Below, piece after piece: positions 1 to 7,888 of a stretch of 64,000 nt of DNA. The notes under the pieces were generated by a model. The model ran no database searches and had not been told where the DNA came from. It saw only the letters and a program-made list of their open reading frames with translations. Position numbers and translations under genes: made by a program. The first letter of the stretch is position 1. Each line of letters opens with the position of its first letter. This DNA is from VXNE01 sp965206615. Lineage in GTDB: Bacteria > Pseudomonadota > Gammaproteobacteria > Pseudomonadales > Azotimanducaceae. The stretch spans positions 124,001-188,000 of the forward strand of contig CBDBKI010000004.1 in the NCBI GenBank assembly GCA_965206615.1. The letters run 5' to 3'.

Positions 1-1365
1 AACTTCGGGCGCAGTTCGAGCATCGAGCCGACGTCGCCCAACGTTTCGATGATCGTGCGGATGTTGTAGACCGCGCGGCGGTGCTCCGGAACGACGTGAC
101 GCAGGATCCGCTGATCGTGCGCGATCCATTCCCTGGCGCGCCCCTGGAAGAACGACAGGCAGTGCTTGGCGACGGCCGTCGCCTCGACCTCGTCGTCCAC
201 CAGGATGTCGATGACGCCGTTCGGCTCCTGAATGGCGACCGGGCGCCCACCGATCCTGCCTGCGGCCCGCTCGCGCTGCGCGGGCCGCCGTACGTGCGGC
301 CGCCGCCGCCTTCCGTGTACAGGACGACCGGCAACCGAGCCTTGCACGCGACGCCGAACATCCGATCCTGCTTCTGGTGGTTCTTCCCGCCCTGGGTCCC
401 CGCCAGCACGTAACGGGTGTGGATGCCGCCGTCGGCGAATGGCGTGGTCTCCAGCAATGCTGCCAGGAAGCCCGCGTTGCTGCGGGCGCCTTCGATCTTG
501 AACTCGGTCAGGGCGCGTTGGGCCTTGCGCGTCGCCGCGGGCAGGTCGTTCGCGTGGGCGACGACCTTGGCCAGCAGTGAGTCGTAGTGCGGGCTGGTCG
601 CATAGCCGGTGTAACCGAAGCCGTCGACGCGGATGCCTGGTCCGGCGGGAGGCTCATAGGCGGTGAGCACCCCCGCCCGGACGCGATTGGCCGTCCTCCG
701 TCATGGTCTCGAGATTGACGCGGGCCTGCACGGCGACGCCCCTGGCTCGAGGGACGGCGGGTTGCAGCAGATCGAGATCGCCCAGCGTCGCGCCGGAGGC
801 GATGTGCAGTTGCTTCTGACGTTGCCGCTGCAGGCTGCACTCGCGGTCCCACAGGTGGGAGACGGCGCCGGACCCGTCGCCGACGATCTGTACCTCTATG
901 TGGCGTGCCCGTGGGAGCAACTCTTCGACGTAAAGCTCACCCGAACCGAAGGCTTGCCGCGCCTCGGAGGTGGCCCGGGCGAACGCCTCCTCGCATTGTC
1001 GAGCCTTACGGCGCGGCTGAGTCCCGGTAGCACGGGCACAGCGTTTCCGGCGAGGGCCCGACGAACACCAGTCCGCTGCCCTCACATGCTTCGGCAAACT
1101 CCGCCAGTTCGCTCAGGAACCCGTAGCCGGGATGCACGGCCTCGCAGCCGGCTTCCTGCGCAAGCGCGATGACCCGCTCGCCGTCCAGATAGGCGGGGAC
1201 ACCAACTGCGCCGAGGTCCAGGGCGCGGTCGGCATGTCGCGTGTGCAGTGATTGGCTGTCGTCCTCGGCATACACGGTGGGGGTCTCGATACCGAGATCC
1301 TCAGCCGTGCGGGCGATACGAATGGCTATCTCGCCGCGGTTGGCGATCAGCAAACTGCCAAGCAT
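1..1365 (-). pseudogene. Decayed multidomain acyl-CoA carboxylase (biotin carboxylase + carboxyltransferase), 3' end outside window
   Basis: Reading down the minus strand from an ATG at 1365, conserved blocks of a long fused acyl-CoA carboxylase appear in order but out of register. The biotin carboxylase start (LLIANRGEIAIRIART, GYGFLSE, FVGPSPETL) breaks off near 1045. A block with ELYVEELLPRARHIEVQIVG follows, then QARVNLETM near 700. A frameshift near 660 leads to DGFGYTGYATSPHYDSLLAK, and carboxyltransferase pieces follow (KNHQKQDRMFGVA, LPVVLYTEGGGGR; AIQEPNGVIDILV, EWIAHDQRILRHVVPEH), open at the window edge. The missing blocks include the ATP-grasp core and the biotinyl domain, so no active enzyme is possible. 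It lies 48 bases downstream of mccA on the same strand. Assembly error is the alternative, but several separate losses favour decay. Confidence 0.8.
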
Positions 1366-1413
1366 TTGGTTGTTCTCCAGGTAACTACCCGCGGGCAGCG
1401 GGTCGACGCGCTG

Positions 1414-3354
1414 TCAGCCGTCGAGCACGACCAGTTCCGCGCCTTCCTCCACGCGCTCGCCGACGGCGACGTTCAGCGCGCTCACCTTGCCGTTCCCGGG
1501 GGCCGTGATGTTGTGCTCCATCTTCATGGCTTCGAGCACGACGAGGGTCTGACCGGCCTTGACGCGGTCACCGACAGCCACCGATACCGCGACGATGTTG
1601 CCTGGCATCGGGGCAGTCACCTTGCCGCCCGTGCTGGCAACGGTGCGGAAGTCGCTCACGTCCAGGGACCGCAACTGCAGACGCTCGGTGGCGCCGTCCT
1701 TCACGACGAAGACGTCGCTGCCGATTCGGTAGACGGCGGCGGCGAGGCGGACGTTGCCGACCAGGGCGTGCAGGTGGTCGTCCTCGAACACGACGCGGCG
1801 CGCCTCGAAGGTCCCCTCCGGGGTCTCGACGTGGAAGGCGTCGCCGGCGTGGGTGACGTCGATGTCCAGGCGCTTGCGGCCGCGGCGCAGCACGAAGCGC
1901 TGCTCGCGCGCGAGATTGGTCTGGAAGCCGTCGGCGGTGCTCCACGGACCGACGTCGCGTACTCCGGCGACGAGCGCCAGGGCGGCCGCCAGCACGGAGA
2001 GGGGTTCGTCCACCGGCGTAAGCGCCTCCGCCTCGTCCTCTGCGAGTCCCGTCGTGTAGGTGCCGTCGAGAAAAGCGTCATGCGCGAGGACGTTGCGCAG
2101 GTAGGGCACGTTGTGCTCCACACCGACGATCTCCGTCTGGCGCAGCGCCTCCCGGAGCGCGACGACGGCAGCGGCCCGGTCGGCGCCGTGGGCGATGATC
2201 TTCGCCATCATCGGGTCGTAGTGCACGCTGATCTCCGCCCCGGTCTCGACGCCGGTGTCGACGCGGACGGTGTGCGGCCAGACGACCCGATGCAGGGTGC
2301 CGGTCGACGGCAGGAAGTTGCGGCGCACGTTCTCGGAGTAGACGCGTGCCTCGATCGCGTGGCCGCGGATGGCGAGGTCGTTCTGCGCGAATGTCAGCGC
2401 TTCGCCGGCGGCGACCCGCAGCTGCTGTTCCACCAGGTCGAGACCGAGGATGGCTTCGGTGACCGGATGCTCGACCTGCAGGCGGGTGTTCATTTCCATG
2501 AAGTAGAACTTGCCGCCTTCGCAGATGAATTCGACCGTTCCCGCGCCGACGTAATCGATGGCCTGTGCGGCGCGCACGGCGGCCTCGCCCATCCGTACCC
2601 GCAGCTCGGGATCCACGGTCGGCGCCGGCGCTTCTTCCACCACCTTCTGATGACGGCGCTGCACCGAGCAGTCGCGTTCGAAGAGGTAGAGCGTGTTGCC
2701 GTGGGTGTCCGCCAGGATCTGCACCTCGATGTGCTTGGGCCGTGCCAGGAAGCGTTCGAGGAGGACCCGGTCGTCGCCGAAGGCGGATCGCGCCTCGCGC
2801 CGTGCCCCGTCGAGCGCCGCGCCGAAGCCGGCGGCGTCCGTGACGAGCCGCATGCCCTTGCCGCCACCGCCGGCGGATGCCTTGATGAGCAGTGGAAATC
2901 CGACGTCCTCGGCGCGCTCGGCAAGGATTTCGGCGCTCTGGTCGTCGCCGAGATAACCCGGCACGACGCGAGTCCCGGCTTCGAGGACGAGCTTCTTCGC
3001 CTGGATCTTCGAGCCCATCGCACGGATGGCTGCCGCGGTCGGCCCGACGAAGATGCAGCCGGCGGCCGCGCAGGCCTCGGCGAAGTCGGCGTTCTCCGAG
3101 AGGAACCCGTAGCCGGGGTGCACGGCGTCCGCGCCGGTGGCGGCGACGGCCGCCATGACGGCGTCGATGTCCAGGTAGCTGCGGGTCGCCGGCGCCGGGC
3201 CGATGCGGATCGCCTCGTCCGCCTGGCGCACATGCGGTGCGTGCGCGTCGGCGTCCGAGTACACGGCGACCGTTTCGATGCCCATGCGCCGCGCGGTGCG
3301 GATGACGCGGCAGGCGATCTCACCGCGGTTGGCGATCAGCAGCGTGCGGATCAT
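1414..3354 (-). CDS. mccA: Methylcrotonyl-CoA carboxylase alpha (biotin-containing) subunit
   Basis: A 646-residue biotin carboxylase/biotin carrier protein that carboxylates its own biotin with ATP and bicarbonate for the beta subunit, in leucine and isovalerate breakdown in the cytosol. The N-terminal Rossmann-like start is LLIANRGEIACRV. The ATP-grasp domain has the glycine-rich loop KASAGGGGKGMR, and the catalytic core includes MEMNTRLQVEHPVTE. The C-terminal biotinyl domain carries EAMKMEH with the biotinylated lysine at residue 611. Length is normal for MccA. It starts 13 bases after the mccB stop, so the two are co-transcribed. A propionyl-CoA or geranyl-CoA carboxylase role is possible, but the partner subunit favours methylcrotonyl-CoA. 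Confidence 0.93.
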   Translation of the reverse strand: MIRTLLIANRGEIACRVIRTARRMGIETVAVYSDADAHAPHVRQADEAIRIGPAPATRSYLDIDAVMAAVAATGADAVHPGYGFLSENADFAEACAAAGCIFVGPTAAAIRAMGSKIQAKKLVLEAGTRVVPGYLGDDQSAEILAERAEDVGFPLLIKASAGGGGKGMRLVTDAAGFGAALDGARREARSAFGDDRVLLERFLARPKHIEVQILADTHGNTLYLFERDCSVQRRHQKVVEEAPAPTVDPELRVRMGEAAVRAAQAIDYVGAGTVEFICEGGKFYFMEMNTRLQVEHPVTEAILGLDLVEQQLRVAAGEALTFAQNDLAIRGHAIEARVYSENVRRNFLPSTGTLHRVVWPHTVRVDTGVETGAEISVHYDPMMAKIIAHGADRAAAVVALREALRQTEIVGVEHNVPYLRNVLAHDAFLDGTYTTGLAEDEAEALTPVDEPLSVLAAALALVAGVRDVGPWSTADGFQTNLAREQRFVLRRGRKRLDIDVTHAGDAFHVETPEGTFEARRVVFEDDHLHALVGNVRLAAAVYRIGSDVFVVKDGATERLQLRSLDVSDFRTVASTGGKVTAPMPGNIVAVSVAVGDRVKAGQTLVVLEAMKMEHNITAPGNGKVSALNVAVGERVEEGAELVVLDG

Positions 3355-3367
3355 GGGTGGTGCGCCG

Positions 3368-4978
3368 CTACATCCGGAAGATGCCGAACCGGCTCGGTTC
3401 GACGTCGAGTTCGCGGGTGGCGAACGTGAGCGCGAGGCCGAGCACGCGGCGCGTGTCGACCGGATCGATGACGCCGTCGTCCCACAGACGTGCGCTCGCG
3501 AAATACGGGTGCCCCTCGTGCTCGTACTGCTCGCGGATGCCGTTCATGAAGGCTTCCCGCTCGGGTTGGGGCCAGTCCTGGCCGCGTAGGGCCATGCCGT
3601 CGCCGCGTACCGTCGCGAGGACATGCGCCGCCTGTTCCCCGCCCATCACCGAGACGCGGGCGTTGGGCCACGTCCACAGCATGCGCGCGCCGTAGGCGCG
3701 GCCGCACATGGCGTAGTTGCCGGCGCCGAACGAGCCGCCGATGACCACGGTGAACTTGGGCACCCGGGCACAGGCCACTGCCGTCACCATCTTCGCGCCG
3801 TCTTTGGCGATGCCTTGGTTCTCGTACTTCAGCCCGACCATGAAGCCGGTGATGTTCTGCAGGAACAGCAACGGTACGCCGCGCCGGTCGGCGAGCTGAA
3901 TGAAGTGGGCGCCCTTCAGCGCGGACTCGGAGAACAGGATGCCGTTGTTGGCGAGGATCGCGACCGGCATGCCGAAGACCTTCGCGAAGCCGCAGACGAG
4001 GGTGTCTCCATAGAGCTGCTTGAACTCGTGGAAGTCCGACCCGTCCACCAGGCGGGCGATCACTTCGCGGACGTCGTACGGGGTGCGCGTATCCCGTGGG
4101 AGCACGCCATAGAGCTCTTCCGCGGGATAGGCCGGCTCGCGGGCCTCGACCGTGTCGACGGTCGGCCGGTAGCGGACGTGGCTCGCGGCGATGGCTTCGC
4201 GGGCCAGCGCGAGGGCATGCTCGTCGTTCTCGGCGAGGTAGTCCGTGACCCCGGAGATGCGCGAGTGCACCTCGCCGCCGCCGAGGCTCTCGGCGTCGAC
4301 TTCCTCGCCGGTGGCGGCCTTCACCAGCGGCGGCCCGCCGAGGAAGATCGTGCCCTGGTTGCGCACGATGATCGAGACGTCGCACATGGCGGGAACGTAG
4401 GCGCCGCCCGCGGTGCACGACCCCATCACCACGGCGAGTTGGGGGATACCGGCGGCGGACAGGTTGGCCTGGTTGTAGAAAATGCGCCCGAAGTGGTCCT
4501 TGTCCGGAAACACGCCGGACTGCATGGGCAGGAACGCGCCGCCGGAGTCGACCAGATAGATGCAGGGCAGCCCGTTCTCCAGGGCGATCTCCTGCGCGCG
4601 CAGGTGTTTCTTGACCGTGATCGGGTAGTACGTGCCGCCCTTCACGGTGGCGTCGTTCGCGACGACTACGCACTCCTTGCCGGACACGCGCCCGACGCCC
4701 GTCACGATACCGCCGCCCGGGACGTCGTCGTCGTAGAGGCCGTGGCCGCCGAGCTGACCGATCTCGAGGAAGGGCGAACCCTGGTCAAGGAGGGTGCGCA
4801 CCCGATCCCGGGGCAGCAGCTTGCCGCGGTCGGTGTGGCGTTTGCGGGACCGCTCGTCGCCGCCCCGGGCGATCGCCTCGACCAGTTGCCGCAGGCTCTC
4901 GCTCAGCTTCCGGTGATGCTGGACGTTGGCCTCGAAGGACGGGTCGCGGACATCGACCTTGGACCGCAGGATTGCCAT
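3368..4978 (-). CDS. mccB: Methylcrotonyl-CoA carboxylase beta (carboxyltransferase) subunit
   Basis: A 536-residue carboxyltransferase that moves the carboxyl group from biotin to 3-methylcrotonyl-CoA. It has the typical MccB start (LRSKVDVRDPSF) and conserved blocks such as ATVKGGTYYPITVKKHLRAQ, CIYLVDSGGAFLP and GSCTAGGAYVPAM. The C-terminal half has GNYAMCGRAY and NARVSVMGGEQAA. Two crotonase-like halves are present at full length. The usual liu operon partners (isovaleryl-CoA dehydrogenase, methylglutaconyl-CoA hydratase, liuR regulator) are not adjacent: upstream lies the accessory island and downstream mccA directly. Confidence 0.93.
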   Translation of the reverse strand: MAILRSKVDVRDPSFEANVQHHRKLSESLRQLVEAIARGGDERSRKRHTDRGKLLPRDRVRTLLDQGSPFLEIGQLGGHGLYDDDVPGGGIVTGVGRVSGKECVVVANDATVKGGTYYPITVKKHLRAQEIALENGLPCIYLVDSGGAFLPMQSGVFPDKDHFGRIFYNQANLSAAGIPQLAVVMGSCTAGGAYVPAMCDVSIIVRNQGTIFLGGPPLVKAATGEEVDAESLGGGEVHSRISGVTDYLAENDEHALALAREAIAASHVRYRPTVDTVEAREPAYPAEELYGVLPRDTRTPYDVREVIARLVDGSDFHEFKQLYGDTLVCGFAKVFGMPVAILANNGILFSESALKGAHFIQLADRRGVPLLFLQNITGFMVGLKYENQGIAKDGAKMVTAVACARVPKFTVVIGGSFGAGNYAMCGRAYGARMLWTWPNARVSVMGGEQAAHVLATVRGDGMALRGQDWPQPEREAFMNGIREQYEHEGHPYFASARLWDDGVIDPVDTRRVLGLALTFATRELDVEPSRFGIFRM

Positions 4979-5099
4979 GGATGGAGGACTCCCTCAAGCG
5001 GCGGGAGTGTCGCAAGGCTGGCGCGGCAAGACAACACGGGCGACGGATCGTGGATGCCGGATCGGGGGCCGAAACGCCGGGAGACTTCGCATGGATGGG

Positions 5100-5153
5100 A
5101 CTTTTATGCGCATAAAAGTGAGCACTTCAAGAAGTTTTTGGCGCATAAAAGTG
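5100..5153. promoter_or_regulatory. Perfect 20-bp palindrome plus phased half-copy, probable operator
   Basis: Bases 5100-5119 form a perfect 20-bp palindrome centred on ATGCGCAT. Its right arm, GCGCATAAAAGTG (5108-5120), is repeated exactly at 5141-5153. The offset is 33 bp, about three helical turns, so both copies lie on the same face of the DNA. The pair ends 15 bases before the start codon of the DUF4143 remnant, just upstream of its ribosome binding site. The low-GC sequence contrasts with its surroundings. It resembles a repressor operator or an acquired recognition site; the binding protein is unknown. Confidence 0.5.
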
Positions 5154-5168
5154 TGAAAGGAGTTCCTG

Positions 5169-5783
5169 ATGGCCTCCGGGCAGCCGCGCCTGCTTGAGGC
5201 CTTCCGGTCCCGGTCCGACGGCGTTGCGGTCCACGAACGTCTGTGGTCCCTCTTTCTCGACTACTGTTTCGTCGGCGGGATGCCGGAGGCCGTCGCGGCG
5301 TGGTTCGACGACGTTGGGGGCATTCGCGAACGCGCGGCCCGGGTGGATACGATTCACGGCGATCTGGTCGCCGGCTTCGAGCGGGACTTCGGCAAGTACG
5401 CCGGCCGGCAGCACGCCGCGCACATCGAGACCGTGTTCCACAACATCCCGCGGCAGCTCCAGACCACGCAGGACGACTCGGTGCAGCGGTTCCGATTCAA
5501 GGGCGTGGTCGACCGCAAGCGGAGCTATCTGGATCTGAAGGGCCCCATCGACTGGCTGGTCAAGGCGCGTCTGGCCTGGAAGTGCCACCCCATCGACTGC
5601 AAACCGACCCTGCCCTTGCCACGTCTGGCCAAGGAGAGTCGATTCCGCCTCTTTCTGTTCGACGTGGGCATCCTGCGTTACATGCTGCGCGTGCCGTACG
5701 CCGTTCAGCGCGACCCGAAGTACGCCTACATGGGCCTTGATGGAACGCGACCGGTGACGGGGGAGTCGTCATCGCAGCAATAA
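5169..5783 (+). pseudogene. Truncated DUF4143-type ATPase (C-terminal domain remnant)
   Basis: An open frame of 204 residues that matches from memory only the C-terminal part of bacterial AAA ATPases with a DUF4143 domain. Characteristic blocks are FLDYCFVGGMPEAVAAWF, GFERDFGKYAGRQHAAHIE, FKGVVDRKRSYLDLKGPIDW and FRLFLFDVGILRYMLRVPY. The N-terminal nucleotide-binding AAA domain of these roughly 400-residue proteins is missing, as is the C-terminal tail after the YAYMG block. A good ribosome binding site (AAAGGA at 5156-5161) precedes the ATG, so a fragment may still be translated. The 3' end overlaps the convergent RES toxin gene by 15 bases. This family is often found in accessory DNA, and its function is not settled. 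Confidence 0.7.
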
Positions 5784-6215
5784 TCGTCTGTCGAGCACGA
5801 AGGGTCGGATGTCGCCGTGCGTGACAAGCGACGCGAAGTCGGGATGATCGGGGTTGAGCACCACGTTCCGCTCGAGGGGCAGTACGAAACTGGCGACGCT
5901 GAAGCCGAGGATGCCGGCCGTGCCCAGGCGTTCGTCCCCGACCGCCGTGGCGTCCTTGGCCATGCCTGGGTCTCCGATGCGCTCGATTACGCCGTCGGGC
6001 ACGTGAATCTCAAGGAACCGATACTCCGGCAGCATGGCCACCCGAGGCGCATGGACGAGAATCTCAAGCGCGGCGAGGGAGAGCGTGCTCGCGCAGTAGA
6101 CGGCTCGTACGCCGGGGGAGCTAAAGCGGCCACCCCATTCCCGGGCGCCCTCGCCGCTCAGCATGGTCTCCGCATTGCGGGCATGCCTTGCCTTGGCGAT
6201 GCGATAGACCCTCAC
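5769..6215 (-). CDS. RES-domain toxin of a type II toxin-antitoxin system
   Basis: A 148-residue RES-family protein starting at a GTG whose bases overlap the antitoxin stop (GTGA at 6212-6215), which gives the normal family start VRVYRIAKARHA. RES toxins studied so far attack NAD+ (NAD+ phosphorylase or glycohydrolase) and stop growth. The conserved polar residues are in place: Arg30 in GGRF, Tyr40 in VYCAST, Glu51 in ALEILVH, Ser109 in VASFVLP and the Asn of LNPDHPDF. A longer frame upstream exists but lies inside the antitoxin gene. Activity is inferred from family knowledge; the gene looks intact. Confidence 0.87.
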   Translation of the reverse strand: MRVYRIAKARHARNAETMLSGEGAREWGGRFSSPGVRAVYCASTLSLAALEILVHAPRVAMLPEYRFLEIHVPDGVIERIGDPGMAKDATAVGDERLGTAGILGFSVASFVLPLERNVVLNPDHPDFASLVTHGDIRPFVLDRRLLLR

Positions 6216-6670
6216 GTCGGGATGCCATGCTCCAACCTTCCGATCAACCGAGCCACGTTCCGCGCGCCGAACTCGGTAGTCGCATGATCCATGGGCGCCT
6301 CTCCCCGGAGGGCTGGCGCGGGGGTGCGCAGCCATGCTGCTGCGGCGTCAGCGTCGCCGAGTAGTTCGGCAGCGCGCCGGAACAGATCCGCATAACGCAC
6401 GACACGATCGGATTCCGCGACGGAAAGGCGGCCTCGGCGTCGGCGCCGCGCGTAGGTCTGCTTCGACAGGTTGAGGCAACGCTGCAAGGACGCGGACGTG
6501 ATCTGTAGACACTCGGCCAGTCTCTCCACCGAGTCCACCGGTAAGCCCTCGCGAACGCTTTCGATGGTGACCGGGTGCGGTTGCCTGAGAATCAACGTTA
6601 CGGTTGTTGGTTGCGCACCCGCCTGGCCGAGCGATTTCTCGTGGCCGGCGGAACCTGCCTGAGCCGCCAT
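6212..6670 (-). CDS. Xre-type antitoxin with DUF2384 toxin-binding domain
   Basis: A 152-residue partner of the RES toxin. The ATG at 6670 has a GGAG 8-11 bases upstream. The middle holds a helix-turn-helix-like segment (SVERLAECLQITSASLQRCL, then LNLSKQTYARRRRRGRLS). The C-terminus is the DUF2384/MbcA-ParS-Xre toxin-binding module (AAAWLRTPAPALRGEAPM, then ARNVARLIGRLEHG). It should neutralise the toxin and repress the operon. The antitoxin-first order and 4-base overlap are typical of this family. The preceding region (6671-6720) holds a TACACT -10-like hexamer and is the likely site of autoregulation. Confidence 0.85.
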   Translation of the reverse strand: MAAQAGSAGHEKSLGQAGAQPTTVTLILRQPHPVTIESVREGLPVDSVERLAECLQITSASLQRCLNLSKQTYARRRRRGRLSVAESDRVVRYADLFRRAAELLGDADAAAAWLRTPAPALRGEAPMDHATTEFGARNVARLIGRLEHGIPT

Positions 6671-6874
6671 AGCTGATGCTCCAGATGGTTTAGTCGTAGT
6701 GTACCAGATAGTCCTGTTACGCCGCGTAGACTCTGGCCGCCACACGAGGCGCAGTTGCAGCGGGAGTTGTGAACCGTCGTGTTGCCCTGGCGCCACCAAT
6801 ACCGTCGCCCGTGGAGCACCGCCCTTGGCCCCCAGGCCAGAGCCGTTCCATCACCCTGTCGGACCCGAGCCTGC

Positions 6875-7888
6875 TCAAGAAGGCCCTCGTCCGACAGGTT
6901 GCTTGCCGAACAGATCGCCCTGGGCGGCTGCGACAGGCGGTGCCGGACGACGGGCCGCATCGAGCACGGTCTCGACGACCGTGTCGCAATCGCCGCTGGG
7001 CCACGGCCGCGCCCCGCTGTGCCGTAACGCTTCAAGTCCCGCGGACGGTTCCAGCGTGGAACGGACGTAGACGGGCGTTGAATACTTCCTCAACTGCTCG
7101 ACCGCGCCGGCCCAGGTCCCGCCCTTTTCGACGGTCGCGTCCACCACCAGCGCTGCGTCTGCCAGGGCATAGATCGTCTTGTTGCGCTGCATCGCGTAGC
7201 CCACCTGGAATCCTGCGCCAGGATCGTAGGGTGAGACCAGCACCAACCGTTGCTCGAGCAGGAAGTTGCGGTGGTCACGATTCATGACCGCCCGTTCCAG
7301 ATTCCCCGCGAGCACGCCCGTCGCATTCCCGCCCGCGTCCAGGGCCGCGTTCATCGCCGCCTGGTCCACGCCCTTGGCGGCACCGGAGATTACGGTGTGC
7401 CTGCCGTTCGCCACTTGGGACGCGATCTCTCGGGTGTATTCGAGCAACGACTCGCCGACGTGGCGCGACCCGACAATGGCCAAGCCCCCTGTTTGCAGGA
7501 CGTCCTGTTCACCGCAGCCGTAGAGCAGTGCCGGGGCGTCGTTGCGGAGGCGCTCCCTGAGCCTCCGCGGGTAACCATCGTCGGCGCGGCTGAGCACCCA
7601 GATTGCGCGTGTTCGCCACCGGTCGATGGCTTGGGACAGCAGGAATCCCCTACCCAGCAGGGCCTTCAGCCGATTCGCGTCGATGGTGTCGCCACACTCC
7701 TCGACAAGCGGAGCGGAACCTGACTCCAGCAGATCCGCCGGCTCTGCCTGCATGGAATGCAACCGGACCGCCAGCTTTCGATACTCGCTCGGCGTCAGAA
7801 GTGGCGAATCGCGGCGACTCCTCCCGGTGATCAAGGGCGCCGTCAACAGCAGGATCGCCTGGGTATTCGGCGACGGCTCCGCGTTCAT
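6875..7888 (-). CDS. DprA/SMF-like SLOG-domain protein coupled to RecQ-PRTase
   Basis: A 337-residue protein with the Rossmann-like SLOG fold of DprA/Smf proteins. Key motifs are GGLAIVGSRHVG, ISGAAKGVDQAAMNAALDAG, FLLEQRLVLVSPYDPGAGFQ and VEKGGTWAGAVEQL. It is not the housekeeping dprA: there is no N-terminal SAM domain, no C-terminal winged helix and no fmt/def/topA neighbourhood. The start is set at 7888, where ATG overlaps the RecQ stop as ATGA (7885-7888); an in-frame ATG at 7924 lies inside recQ. SLOG proteins bind single-stranded DNA or nucleotides. Here the protein probably works with the helicase in DNA defence or processing; this is inference from coupling. Confidence 0.8.
   Translation of the reverse strand: MNAEPSPNTQAILLLTAPLITGRSRRDSPLLTPSEYRKLAVRLHSMQAEPADLLESGSAPLVEECGDTIDANRLKALLGRGFLLSQAIDRWRTRAIWVLSRADDGYPRRLRERLRNDAPALLYGCGEQDVLQTGGLAIVGSRHVGESLLEYTREIASQVANGRHTVISGAAKGVDQAAMNAALDAGGNATGVLAGNLERAVMNRDHRNFLLEQRLVLVSPYDPGAGFQVGYAMQRNKTIYALADAALVVDATVEKGGTWAGAVEQLRKYSTPVYVRSTLEPSAGLEALRHSGARPWPSGDCDTVVETVLDAARRPAPPVAAAQGDLFGKQPVGRGPS

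Noticed and set aside
1252..3429. 725-residue open frame on the plus strand opposite mccA
   Set aside because: It is antisense to a perfectly conserved carboxylase subunit, has no recognisable motif and arises from the codon bias of high-GC DNA.
6598..7035. Frame with a CNCASCGG motif between the antitoxin and the DprA-like gene
   Set aside because: The cysteines suggested a zinc finger, but the frame overlaps both neighbours, has no ribosome binding site and matches no family I know.
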